From: Candidatus Thorarchaeota archaeon
GTDB lineage: Archaea > Asgardarchaeota > Thorarchaeia > Thorarchaeales > Thorarchaeaceae
Length of the DNA: 12,246 nt
Direction: 5' to 3'
NCBI GenBank assembly: GCA_016841005.1
Contig: JAEORG010000040.1
Location: forward strand, 1-12,246
The notes beneath the pieces were generated by a model. It saw only the letters and a list, made by a program, of their open reading frames with translations. It was not told where the DNA came from and did no database searches. The position numbers and the translations under genes were made by a program. Shown here piece after piece: positions 5,962-12,246 of this stretch. Within the stretch, counting starts at the first letter, position 1. Every line of letters begins with the position of its first letter.

Positions 5962-7419
5962 TCAATTTGTTCTACTAACTTTCTCCTGATGTAGTTGATC
6001 TCGCTTTGCTTTTACCTCTGCAAGTCTTTCGCCAACAAGAGGATATCGTGAAAATGCAAGCGTACCAATGAGTAAAGCAGCAGCAGGAAATACTCCAAGT
6101 AATATTCGAAGACCAAGAATCGTTTCAGCTCCAGGTAATGGATTGAAAACAGTCCATCCCACATTATTAAAGACAGAAGCGATGGAAACAAAGACGAGTA
6201 TTACTGCTAGACGCATGATTAAGGCATTTGATCCGAAATATGCACCTTCACGTCTAACACCAGTTTTTACTTCATCCTCATCAATGATATCAGCCATTAC
6301 AAGGTCTCTAAAGAGAAGGCTTCCCGCGAGTCCAATACCCATTATGAAGAACCCAATAAAAGCAAGAGTGACATCGCTAACCATCACAAAGAGAATCAGA
6401 ATTATTGCCCAAAAGGTCATACTCAACATCCAGCCCTTTCTGTAGTTCTGCCATCTATCAGCAAGATACTTCCAGAGATTAAGGAATATCCCTCCTGAGA
6501 TAAATGCTGCAGCAAGCAAGATACCTAATATGAGTGGGTCAGATATGTTCAAGACATATTCACCATAGAGGGGTATGATAGTTGGGATTAGACCAAAGAC
6601 ATACCAATTGCAGGTATTAGCGATAAGGAATTTGTGAAATGATCTGTTACTTAGGGTATGTTTGAACGCTTCTCCCCAATCAGGAACGGATTGAGAGTCA
6701 TCGCTAAATTCCTCTCTTTCTCGAACACCCCACCTCAACGCTATAATATATCCGAACGCAACGAGAATCGCTAGAATCATCCCTGCAAATTGATATTCTG
6801 ACATAATCTGCGCTTGAATAATGGGATCTAGTGTATCTGGGGCTAAATCAGAAATCAGAAATGTTGGCACCAAGAAAGCGATTAATAATGCAACGATCGT
6901 GAAAATTTGTCGAACATTATTTGCTGATGTTCTTTCTTTTTCTTCCAACCACATCTCAGGAAAGAGTGCGGTGAGATTCAGACTATTCATCGTATAAAGT
7001 GTATCAAACACCATTATTGCTAGTAGGAAATAGATGAAGGAGAGAGAGGAATCTCCTACTGGTGGAGTCCACAGAAAGATCATCATAAGACTAAGTGGAA
7101 TAAACGAAACAATAATGTACGGAATCCTCCGACCCCAACGAGTTTTTGTTCGGTCTGATATGAAACCTATCAATGGGTCATTTAATGCATTCCAAATGCT
7201 CCAAAGTATGAAGCCAATTGTGACTAAATTAACGTCAATCCCTACAACAGCATAGTAGAATGTGAAGACCAGGAAAGTGAACGACTGGTATGTTATGCCG
7301 TCAGAGGTAGCTCCGATACCAAATGCAATCTTGTTTCCTGGTTTATATTCATCTCTCTCTTTGACTGCCAATTTATCCACCAACGATGATGTAACCCCTG
7401 TTTGTGAATCATGTACCAT
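5962..7419 (-). CDS. GPH-family (MelB-like) sugar/cation symporter
   Basis: A polytopic membrane transporter of 485 residues with about 12 hydrophobic helices. The family hallmark follows helix 2: WNALNDPLIGFISDRTKTRW then GRRIPYI, with Asn80-Asp81 and Asp89 in the positions typical of glycoside-pentoside-hexuronide:cation symporters, where a helix-2 aspartate helps bind Na+ or H+. Later TALFPEMWLEEKERTSANNV fits the same family. These carriers import sugars, glycosides, uronates or related solutes. A longer frame opens at a TTG (7455), but I prefer the ATG at 7419 because no ribosome-binding motif precedes the TTG, which would also nearly abut the divergent gene. TATA-like CTATAATC is centred about 26 nt before this ATG, suggesting a leaderless mRNA. 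Its neighbours suggest the imported solute is processed by the phosphodiesterase, dehydrogenase or ThDP enzyme. The substrate is unknown. Confidence 0.9.
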   Translation of the reverse strand: MVHDSQTGVTSSLVDKLAVKERDEYKPGNKIAFGIGATSDGITYQSFTFLVFTFYYAVVGIDVNLVTIGFILWSIWNALNDPLIGFISDRTKTRWGRRIPYIIVSFIPLSLMMIFLWTPPVGDSSLSFIYFLLAIMVFDTLYTMNSLNLTALFPEMWLEEKERTSANNVRQIFTIVALLIAFLVPTFLISDLAPDTLDPIIQAQIMSEYQFAGMILAILVAFGYIIALRWGVREREEFSDDSQSVPDWGEAFKHTLSNRSFHKFLIANTCNWYVFGLIPTIIPLYGEYVLNISDPLILGILLAAAFISGGIFLNLWKYLADRWQNYRKGWMLSMTFWAIILILFVMVSDVTLAFIGFFIMGIGLAGSLLFRDLVMADIIDEDEVKTGVRREGAYFGSNALIMRLAVILVFVSIASVFNNVGWTVFNPLPGAETILGLRILLGVFPAAALLIGTLAFSRYPLVGERLAEVKAKRDQLHQEKVSRTN

Positions 7420-7457
7420 AAATCTATTTTGGAGGGGGGAGATTATAGAGGTCAACT
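7415..7457. promoter_or_regulatory. Interlocked divergent promoters of symporter and phosphodiesterase
   Basis: Only 38 bp separate the two start codons. On the minus strand CTATAATC (about 7442-7449) is centred 26 nt from the symporter ATG and overlaps the phosphodiesterase ribosome-binding motif AGAGGT (7447-7452, 6 nt before its ATG). On the plus strand the best TATA candidate, CATAAATCTA (7417-7426), overlaps the symporter start codon. The G-rich run at 7431-7439 lies between them. The TATA assignments are tentative; the ribosome-binding motif is clear. Confidence 0.45.
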
Positions 7458-9269
7458 ATGTCAAGAAGAAAGATGATACTGATAGGTGTAGATCAAGCGA
7501 TTCCATACCTGCTTGATAAATTCCTTGAAGAAGGTGTCATGCCCCATCTAAAGAAACTAGTTAATCGAGGAGTGACAGCAACAGCCTTTCCCTGTATACC
7601 AACAGATACTCCAACAAACTGGACTACTATCGCTACTGGTGCAAATGTAGAGAAACATGGAGCTACAAGCTTCTATCTTCACCTTTCTGGGGAATCATTT
7701 GGTGAAGGATTGAAACAGGAAAACCGTTCGAGAACTCAGTTGAGAAAGTATTGTGAAGCTGAATACATTTGGGATGTACTCGATCAAGAAGGTGTACGAA
7801 CGTTCGTGTTCAACTATCCAGCAGGCTGGCTAACAAATCTTCAGAATGGGGTCATGAGCTTGCTCTCTTGGAGGATACCAGAATCGAAGAACAAGATTAT
7901 TGCTAATCCTAGGACAGAAGAATTTCAATTCGATACAGAAAATCCGGTCATTACTATTGCACATGGAATTCAAGCTACAATAATAGATACTCAAGAGATA
8001 TCAGCTGAGTCTCTTTCGTTTTCAATATCTGTGTCTAATCAAACACTTGCTATAGATGAATGGAGTGACTGGATGTCCATCGAGGTAAAGGATGGTGATG
8101 ATGTTTTCCCATGCCTCTTCAAAATAAAGTTGGCAGACGTTTCACCTGATGGTAAAGTTAAGATACGTTATTCGACAATCTACAATACATCTGGCTGGTC
8201 AATTCCCGATTCATTTGGTGAGAATCTCATTAGAAACGTTATGGATCCCGAATACGTAACAGCAACAGCAGAAAATATTGGATTTTTATTCTTTGGAGAA
8301 ACTTCTCACTTTTTCCTCGAAGCAGAACAAGAAACTCGATTAGTAAGTCGTGCTGTTGAATATGCGAAGAAACACTTTGATTGGCAAATTTGTTTCTTTC
8401 ATATTCACTTTCTGGACACGCTAAATCATATACTTCTTTCCAACATCTACGATGAATCCTCAAAATACTCTGAGGAATCTTTTCAAAATGATATAGGGAC
8501 TATACGTTCAGCATATGGTCTAGTTGATAATCTTGTAGGACAACTTCAAGAATCAGTTATTGACGATGATACGATAGTTGTCTTTGTATCAGACCATGGA
8601 GCAGTCCCCGCATGGAAGATTGCTAATATTCCTAGAGTATTAGTTGATGCAGGTTTGTTGGTATATAAAAGTGGAAGGACCAGTGATGAATTGGTTGTAG
8701 ATTGGTCCAGAACGAAGGCTTTTCCATACTTAGAACCACCTTACATCTGGGTAAATAGAAAAGGACGAGACCCTCAAGGTATAGTTTCTGACAGTGAATA
8801 TCAGAATGTTGTTGACGAGATAATTGAAGCTTTAGAGAATATGCGAGATCCTGAAACCAACGAAAAAATAATCAATAAAGTAATTCGCCGTGATGAAGCT
8901 CACCTTTATGGTCAAGATAGCGATAGAGTTGGAGATGTTATTTTCCTCCTTAATCCTCCATACCAATTGTTCGATGGAGATGTAGAAGCGCTTGACTCGA
9001 CATTAATATCAACAGAGGAACTTGAGAGAAGTATTGCATATCCTGCTACAATATGCTTCGGTGCACATGCCTATTATTCTCCTGAATGTACAATTGGTCC
9101 TTTCTCCATCAGTGCTCCTCTCGTGATAGCAGGTCCTGGAATTAAGAAAGGTATCGTAATGAATAAGGCTGTTAATCTAAGTGATGTCGCACCAACAATT
9201 TCCCATCTCATAGGAATACGTCACCCAAAACACTCTCAGGGGAGAGTTCTCGAAGAAATACTGGAGTAG
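7458..9269 (+). CDS. Alkaline-phosphatase-superfamily phosphodiesterase/nucleotide pyrophosphatase
   Basis: A 603-residue metalloenzyme of the type I phosphodiesterase/NPP branch. The expected two-zinc ligand set can be followed in order: Asp12 in LIGVDQA; Thr51 as probable nucleophile in DTPTNWTTIATGA, then EKHGA; Asp320 and His324 in FLDTLNHILL; Asp379-His380 in VSDHGA; and His537 in GAHAYYSPE. A beta-rich insertion of about 120 residues (roughly 145-270, containing WSDW) separates the first and second metal sites. No signal peptide or membrane anchor is seen, so it should act in the cytoplasm on a small phosphodiester, pyrophosphate or phosphate ester; related enzymes also handle other esters. 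The ATG at 7458 follows AGAGGT with 6-nt spacing. It diverges from a GPH symporter over 38 bp, so its substrate may derive from an imported solute. The exact reaction is unknown. Confidence 0.87.
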   Translation: MSRRKMILIGVDQAIPYLLDKFLEEGVMPHLKKLVNRGVTATAFPCIPTDTPTNWTTIATGANVEKHGATSFYLHLSGESFGEGLKQENRSRTQLRKYCEAEYIWDVLDQEGVRTFVFNYPAGWLTNLQNGVMSLLSWRIPESKNKIIANPRTEEFQFDTENPVITIAHGIQATIIDTQEISAESLSFSISVSNQTLAIDEWSDWMSIEVKDGDDVFPCLFKIKLADVSPDGKVKIRYSTIYNTSGWSIPDSFGENLIRNVMDPEYVTATAENIGFLFFGETSHFFLEAEQETRLVSRAVEYAKKHFDWQICFFHIHFLDTLNHILLSNIYDESSKYSEESFQNDIGTIRSAYGLVDNLVGQLQESVIDDDTIVVFVSDHGAVPAWKIANIPRVLVDAGLLVYKSGRTSDELVVDWSRTKAFPYLEPPYIWVNRKGRDPQGIVSDSEYQNVVDEIIEALENMRDPETNEKIINKVIRRDEAHLYGQDSDRVGDVIFLLNPPYQLFDGDVEALDSTLISTEELERSIAYPATICFGAHAYYSPECTIGPFSISAPLVIAGPGIKKGIVMNKAVNLSDVAPTISHLIGIRHPKHSQGRVLEEILE

Positions 9270-9311
9270 ACCTCAATGAGCTACTCTGATTGTTTGAGCC
9301 GAAAGGCTTTT
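9264..9311 (+). terminator. Two small hairpins after the phosphodiesterase gene
   Basis: GAGTAG (9264-9269, containing the stop codon) pairs with CTACTC (9281-9286), and an inner CTC/GAG extends the stem. Just downstream, AGCC-GAAA-GGCT (9297-9308) is a 4-bp stem with a GNRA tetraloop running into TTTT (9308-9311). Together they look like a weak transcript end in the 104-bp gap before the PLP-enzyme gene. The stems are short, so partial read-through is likely. Confidence 0.4.
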
Positions 9312-9315
9312 GCTT

Positions 9316-9324
9316 GAATTTATG
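9316..9324 (+). promoter_or_regulatory. Possible TATA element for the PLP-enzyme/LRR operon
   Basis: GAATTTATG lies about 54 nt before the PLP-enzyme start, allowing a transcript start near 9346 and a leader of nearly 30 nt that contains the ribosome-binding motif GGTGA (9363-9367). The match is only moderate. A perfect CCCTAGGG palindrome (9327-9334) lies just downstream. Confidence 0.3.
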
Positions 9325-9373
9325 AGCCCTAGGGAACGCATCTTGCAATATAGAACCACGCTGGTGACGAAGA

Positions 9374-10837
9374 ATGATTGACCTCACAAAGAATGAAGAG
9401 CAGCTTGCACGTACTGTTGAACGGTGCAAGGAACGAAATATCATCATCCCAACATTTGAGCAGATGAAGCACCCTGAGAAAACTCCGGATGCAATCAAGG
9501 AGAAGCTAAAAGGGATTGGTCTTTGGGATATTACTCCTGAGAACTTGTTTAGGATAACATGGAAGAATGAACCAATTGCAGCAGGTGGTCAGTTCAGACC
9601 GATCGCAAATTACATAGAACTCCCTACTGAGTTGACAGGAGTTGATGCTCGTATTATTACGCTTATTGGAAAATGGTTTCCAACTGGAGCCCATAAGGTG
9701 GGTGCTGCATTTGGATGTTTAGTACCTCCTCTTGTTAGTGGTCAATTCGATCCAACAAGACACAAGGCAGTCTGGCCCTCCACAGGTAATTACTGCAGAG
9801 GAGGTGCATATGATTCCAAATTACTAGCATGTGAAAGTATCGCCATTCTTCCTGAAGAAATGTCACAGGAGAGATTCGACTGGTTAAGTAAGGTCGCAAG
9901 TGAGGTAATCGCCACACCAGGCTGCGAGAGTAACGTAAAGGAGATTTACGACAAAGTATGGGAATTGCGTAGAACACGAGATGATGTCTTCATCTTCAAT
10001 CAATTCGCTGAATTTGGTAACTACCTTTTCCACTATGATGTAACTGCGAATGCAATGAAAGAGGTTCTTGCTAAGGAACTTGGAAATGCGTCTTTCAGAG
10101 GTGTCTGTCTAACAACCGGGTCTGCTGGAACAATAGCATGCGGCGATGGATTAAAGCAAGCATATCCTAATTCGCTCATAGCAGCAGGCGAAGCTGTACA
10201 GTGTCCTACTCTATGGCTAAATGGATACGGAGGGCATAGAATTGAAGGGATTGGCGACAAACACGTTCCTTGGATTCATAATGTTAAGAACTCTGACTTG
10301 ATTATTGCAATAGATGATAACGATCCAATGAACCTCATTAGGCTCTTCAATGAACCAGCAGGACGGAAGTATCTCATTAACGAGATAGGCGTTGCAGCAG
10401 AATTGGTTACCCAATTAGACTTATTGGGGATATCGAGTATCGCTAATATCTTGATGTCTATCAAGTTTGCTAAGTACTATGAGCTCACGAGAGATGATGT
10501 TGTACTTACAGTCGCAACAGATTCCATGGAAATGTATCAATCAAGATTGAAGGAAGCTACAACTGCAAATGGTGAATATACAAAGGACAATGCAATTCGC
10601 GATTATTATAGTAGACTTATGGGTCAGAAGACAGATGCAATGATAGAGCTCAACTACTATGATCGAAAACGGATTCACCATCTGAAATATTTCACATGGA
10701 TTGAACAGCAAGGATTCCAGACTGAAGAACTTAACCGACAATGGTATGATGGAGAATATTGGAAGACTATCCAACAGACAACTCCGAAGATAGATGAGTT
10801 AATCATTGAATTCAATGAAAAAGTAGGACTTCTCTAA
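9374..10837 (+). CDS. PLP-dependent fold-type II enzyme, TrpB/cysteine-synthase-like
   Basis: A 487-residue cytoplasmic enzyme predicted to use pyridoxal phosphate. The motif FPTGAHKVGAAFG supplies the Schiff-base lysine at 108, recalling the TGAHK of tryptophan synthase beta. PSTGNYCRGGAYDSKLLACE matches the substrate-carboxylate-binding loop of the fold, and TTGSAGTIACGDG (GSAGT at 249-253) is the phosphate-binding loop. Family members catalyse beta- or gamma-elimination/replacement on amino acids such as serine or cysteine. It is longer than TrpB (about 400) and TrpB2 (about 430-450) and lacks their diagnostic N-terminal motifs; no trpA or other trp gene is nearby, so it is not called tryptophan synthase. 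The ATG at 9374 follows GGTGA (9363-9367) with 6-nt spacing. An LRR-protein gene follows after 18 bp, probably in the same operon. The substrate is unknown. Confidence 0.85.
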   Translation: MIDLTKNEEQLARTVERCKERNIIIPTFEQMKHPEKTPDAIKEKLKGIGLWDITPENLFRITWKNEPIAAGGQFRPIANYIELPTELTGVDARIITLIGKWFPTGAHKVGAAFGCLVPPLVSGQFDPTRHKAVWPSTGNYCRGGAYDSKLLACESIAILPEEMSQERFDWLSKVASEVIATPGCESNVKEIYDKVWELRRTRDDVFIFNQFAEFGNYLFHYDVTANAMKEVLAKELGNASFRGVCLTTGSAGTIACGDGLKQAYPNSLIAAGEAVQCPTLWLNGYGGHRIEGIGDKHVPWIHNVKNSDLIIAIDDNDPMNLIRLFNEPAGRKYLINEIGVAAELVTQLDLLGISSIANILMSIKFAKYYELTRDDVVLTVATDSMEMYQSRLKEATTANGEYTKDNAIRDYYSRLMGQKTDAMIELNYYDRKRIHHLKYFTWIEQQGFQTEELNRQWYDGEYWKTIQQTTPKIDELIIEFNEKVGLL

Positions 10838-10855
10838 TCTAATTGGGGTCTTTCT

Positions 10856-11986
10856 ATGAGGGACTTATCAATCTCCTATGAAGGTCCTTCGGGTAGACAA
10901 AGTGAAGCATTGAGAGACCCGTCTACTCTCAATCTCTTCATGCGAGCTGCAACTAGTGTGAATCTCGAATCACTCAGGAATAACGATAAGCTTTCTGTAG
11001 TTGAACTATCTAAAAATCAACTTGAATCGATAGATCTTGAACCTCTTCGCTCCTGCTCAAACCTCCGTTATCTTAGACTAAGAGGTAATAGACTGAATGA
11101 GGTAAATCTCTGGCCACTAGTTGATTTGATCTCTCTCGAAGAGGTCGATCTTGTTGACAATAGGTTGAAAGATATTAATATCTCGCCACTAATTGGAACT
11201 GCCAAGATTCTCCTCAATGAAGGTGTGCAAGTCAGAGTTGATTATCTACTACGCTATTTGGTTGGAGGAGAGGATTCTGCTCGAATTCAACTCTGTAAAT
11301 CTGGTGGCGCTGTATCAGATTCTTCCCCTCGAATTCATTGGCAGTACTATGCAGATTTGACAGAAGAGTATGGATGGGATACAGTTCATTTCAATACGCT
11401 GTGCATTCTGGAGAAACTTGATGAACGTTGTTGGTTTAGAGCTCAGAAGGGATTCCTTGAAGGGATGGGAATGCCTGAGCTATCTGGATTTGATGGAGAT
11501 CCCTCATTAATGCTAAAGAATTTCGAAGAAACATCAGATTTTCACTCAGTTAGATCAAGTGTCTTTGATAGAACAACTGAACTACTTGAAGAGCAACTCA
11601 AAAATGGTGGTCCAACTCTTTTTCTGGATGTAGGAAAGATTTCAGGAACACGCGCTGTGCGATTGATACCTCTTATTACAGAACTGAGAGACAAGGAGAT
11701 GGAAAATGTTGTAGTGCAGATTGGAGGAAATCAAGTCAATCTTTTACCATTATGGTTAACACATTGGGGATATGAAATTCTTAGCGTTCTTCGATTTGGA
11801 TTGACAACAGACTTGGAAGGATATGAACTTATAGCGAGGAACCTAGAAAAACTTGGTTTTGAAATCAGAACTGTGGATACAGGCCTCCAAAAGATTGATT
11901 CTCCAAAGAATATGTCTGAGGGTCTCATTGATTATATTTACACCGTTGCCACAATGAACTACACAAATTCATGGATAAGAAGATAA
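10856..11986 (+). CDS. Leucine-rich-repeat protein with unrecognised C-terminal region
   Basis: A 376-residue protein without signal peptide or membrane helices. Residues about 35-117 form roughly three 24-residue leucine-rich repeats of the pattern LxxLxLxxNxLxxIDLxPLxxCxN (for example VVELSKNQLESIDLEPL and YLRLRGNRLNEVNLWPL), preceded by a short capping stretch. Such repeats usually make a curved binding surface for another protein. The remaining 260 or so residues match no domain I recognise. They include HWQYYADLTEEYGWDTVHFN and a predicted alpha/beta stretch, PTLFLDVGKISGTRAVRLIP, then ENVVVQIGGNQVNLLPLW. The ATG lies 18 bp after the PLP-enzyme stop, with GGGG about 8 nt upstream, so the two genes are probably co-transcribed and the proteins may interact. 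The gene converges tail-to-tail on the acyl-CoA synthetase fragment with only 8 bp between stops. Confidence 0.8.
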   Translation: MRDLSISYEGPSGRQSEALRDPSTLNLFMRAATSVNLESLRNNDKLSVVELSKNQLESIDLEPLRSCSNLRYLRLRGNRLNEVNLWPLVDLISLEEVDLVDNRLKDINISPLIGTAKILLNEGVQVRVDYLLRYLVGGEDSARIQLCKSGGAVSDSSPRIHWQYYADLTEEYGWDTVHFNTLCILEKLDERCWFRAQKGFLEGMGMPELSGFDGDPSLMLKNFEETSDFHSVRSSVFDRTTELLEEQLKNGGPTLFLDVGKISGTRAVRLIPLITELRDKEMENVVVQIGGNQVNLLPLWLTHWGYEILSVLRFGLTTDLEGYELIARNLEKLGFEIRTVDTGLQKIDSPKNMSEGLIDYIYTVATMNYTNSWIRR

Positions 11987-11994
11987 TCGATATT

Positions 11995-12246
11995 CTAACG
12001 ACTCTCTTTTGTTCTGTAATATTGATTCACTCTTGAGAGTGAGCCAATAGCTTCTGATATATTTCTGAATACAGGAAGACCTTCATCAACAAATATGGTC
12101 CACGCTTTTGTTCTTGCTTCAGGATACGCAATTTCAGGTATTGTAACAAGAATCGGTTTCCGATGTTTTTTCATTACTTGCACACCAGCATGAGCCATTG
12201 CTTTCCAATAGTCATGTAAGATGTCTTGGGCGTCCATAATAGTTGC
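11995..12246 (-). CDS. ADP-forming acyl-CoA synthetase alpha-type subunit, C-terminal fragment
   Basis: The reading frame is open to the right edge, so only the last 83 codons are seen. The stretch HRKPILVTIPEIAYPEARTK, followed by a segment ending VDEGLPVFRNISEAIGSLSR, matches the end of the second ligase-CoA (succinyl-CoA-synthetase-like flavodoxin) domain of ADP-forming acetyl-CoA synthetases. There the motif (G)LPVF.. introduces the final helix. These enzymes convert acyl-CoA, ADP and phosphate to the acid, CoA and ATP, giving archaea substrate-level ATP. The protein stops soon after this domain, so no ATP-grasp domain follows; it is either a separate alpha subunit, as in many archaea, or a fusion with the domains in reverse order. 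An in-frame ATG at 12237 is unlikely to be the true start because the domain is incomplete from there. Confidence 0.72.
   Translation of the reverse strand, partial: ATIMDAQDILHDYWKAMAHAGVQVMKKHRKPILVTIPEIAYPEARTKAWTIFVDEGLPVFRNISEAIGSLSRVNQYYRTKESR

Noticed and set aside
6068..6445. A 125-codon plus-strand frame inside the symporter gene
   Set aside because: It is antisense to a well-supported membrane transporter. Its basic, low-complexity translation is what a reverse-complemented hydrophobic gene gives.
2982..7419. A sulfoquinovose or sulfosugar pathway
   Set aside because: GPH importers and Gfo/Idh enzymes occur in such pathways, but no sulfoquinovosidase, sulfo-aldolase or sulfonate-specific gene is present.
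7420..7455. Symporter start at the TTG at 7455, adding 12 residues
   Set aside because: No ribosome-binding motif precedes it, it would leave 2 bp to the divergent gene, and the extra residues are not needed for the family fold.
9374..10837. Tryptophan synthase beta chain (trpB)
   Set aside because: The lysine motif is similar, but the length, N-terminus and gene context do not fit, and no trpA is nearby.
1..12246. CRISPR array, tRNA/rRNA genes, intact insertion sequence or replication origin
   Set aside because: No regularly spaced repeats, cloverleaf-like or rRNA-like sequence, transposase motifs with flanking repeats, or origin-type repeat clusters were seen on reading both strands.

Overview
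The window looks archaeal, and most likely comes from an Asgard archaeon (Thorarchaeia-like at a guess). The evidence is indirect. Several genes have archaeal-style TATA elements about 26 nt upstream of the start codon or of a predicted transcription start. Short Shine-Dalgarno motifs (GAGG, AGGAG, GGTGA) occur. One protein has 24-residue leucine-rich repeats of the IDLxPLxxCxNL type, which I associate with Asgard genomes. Base composition is moderately AT-rich. No rRNA, tRNA, CRISPR array or intact mobile element was seen, so the lineage remains an inference.

Layout, left to right. (1) The minus-strand 5' end of a pyruvate phosphate dikinase gene runs off the left edge. (2) A minus-strand resistance-type module follows: a TetR-family repressor (398-1006) downstream of an MFS exporter (1115-2422). 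Three near-identical 18-bp palindromes sit on their promoters, one at tetR and two at the exporter, next to archaeal TATA boxes. (3) A 550-bp stretch holds only a weak 67-codon ORF and some inverted repeats. (4) A Gfo/Idh/MocA dehydrogenase (minus, 2982-4076) diverges from a ThDP-dependent acetolactate-synthase-like enzyme (plus, 4162-5922). The ThDP gene converges, across a strong bidirectional terminator-like hairpin, with a GPH-family sugar/cation symporter (minus, 5962-7419). The symporter in turn diverges, over only 38 bp, from an alkaline-phosphatase-superfamily phosphodiesterase (plus, 7458-9269). (5) A fold-type II PLP enzyme (TrpB/cysteine-synthase-like, 9374-10837) is followed after 18 bp by a leucine-rich-repeat protein with an unrecognised C-terminal region (10856-11986). 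(6) The minus-strand 3' end of an ADP-forming acyl-CoA synthetase alpha-type gene enters from the right edge.

How the genes may work together. The TetR/exporter pair is a self-contained, autoregulated efflux unit and the best-supported functional inference here. The symporter, NAD(P)-linked dehydrogenase, ThDP C-C bond enzyme and phosphodiesterase together resemble a small uptake and breakdown pathway for a polyol, cyclitol or sugar derivative. The substrate cannot be read from the sequence, and the genes are linked by divergent and convergent pairs rather than one operon. The PLP enzyme plus LRR protein is a probable two-gene operon with no function I recognise. PPDK and the acyl-CoA synthetase belong to central pyruvate/acetate metabolism.
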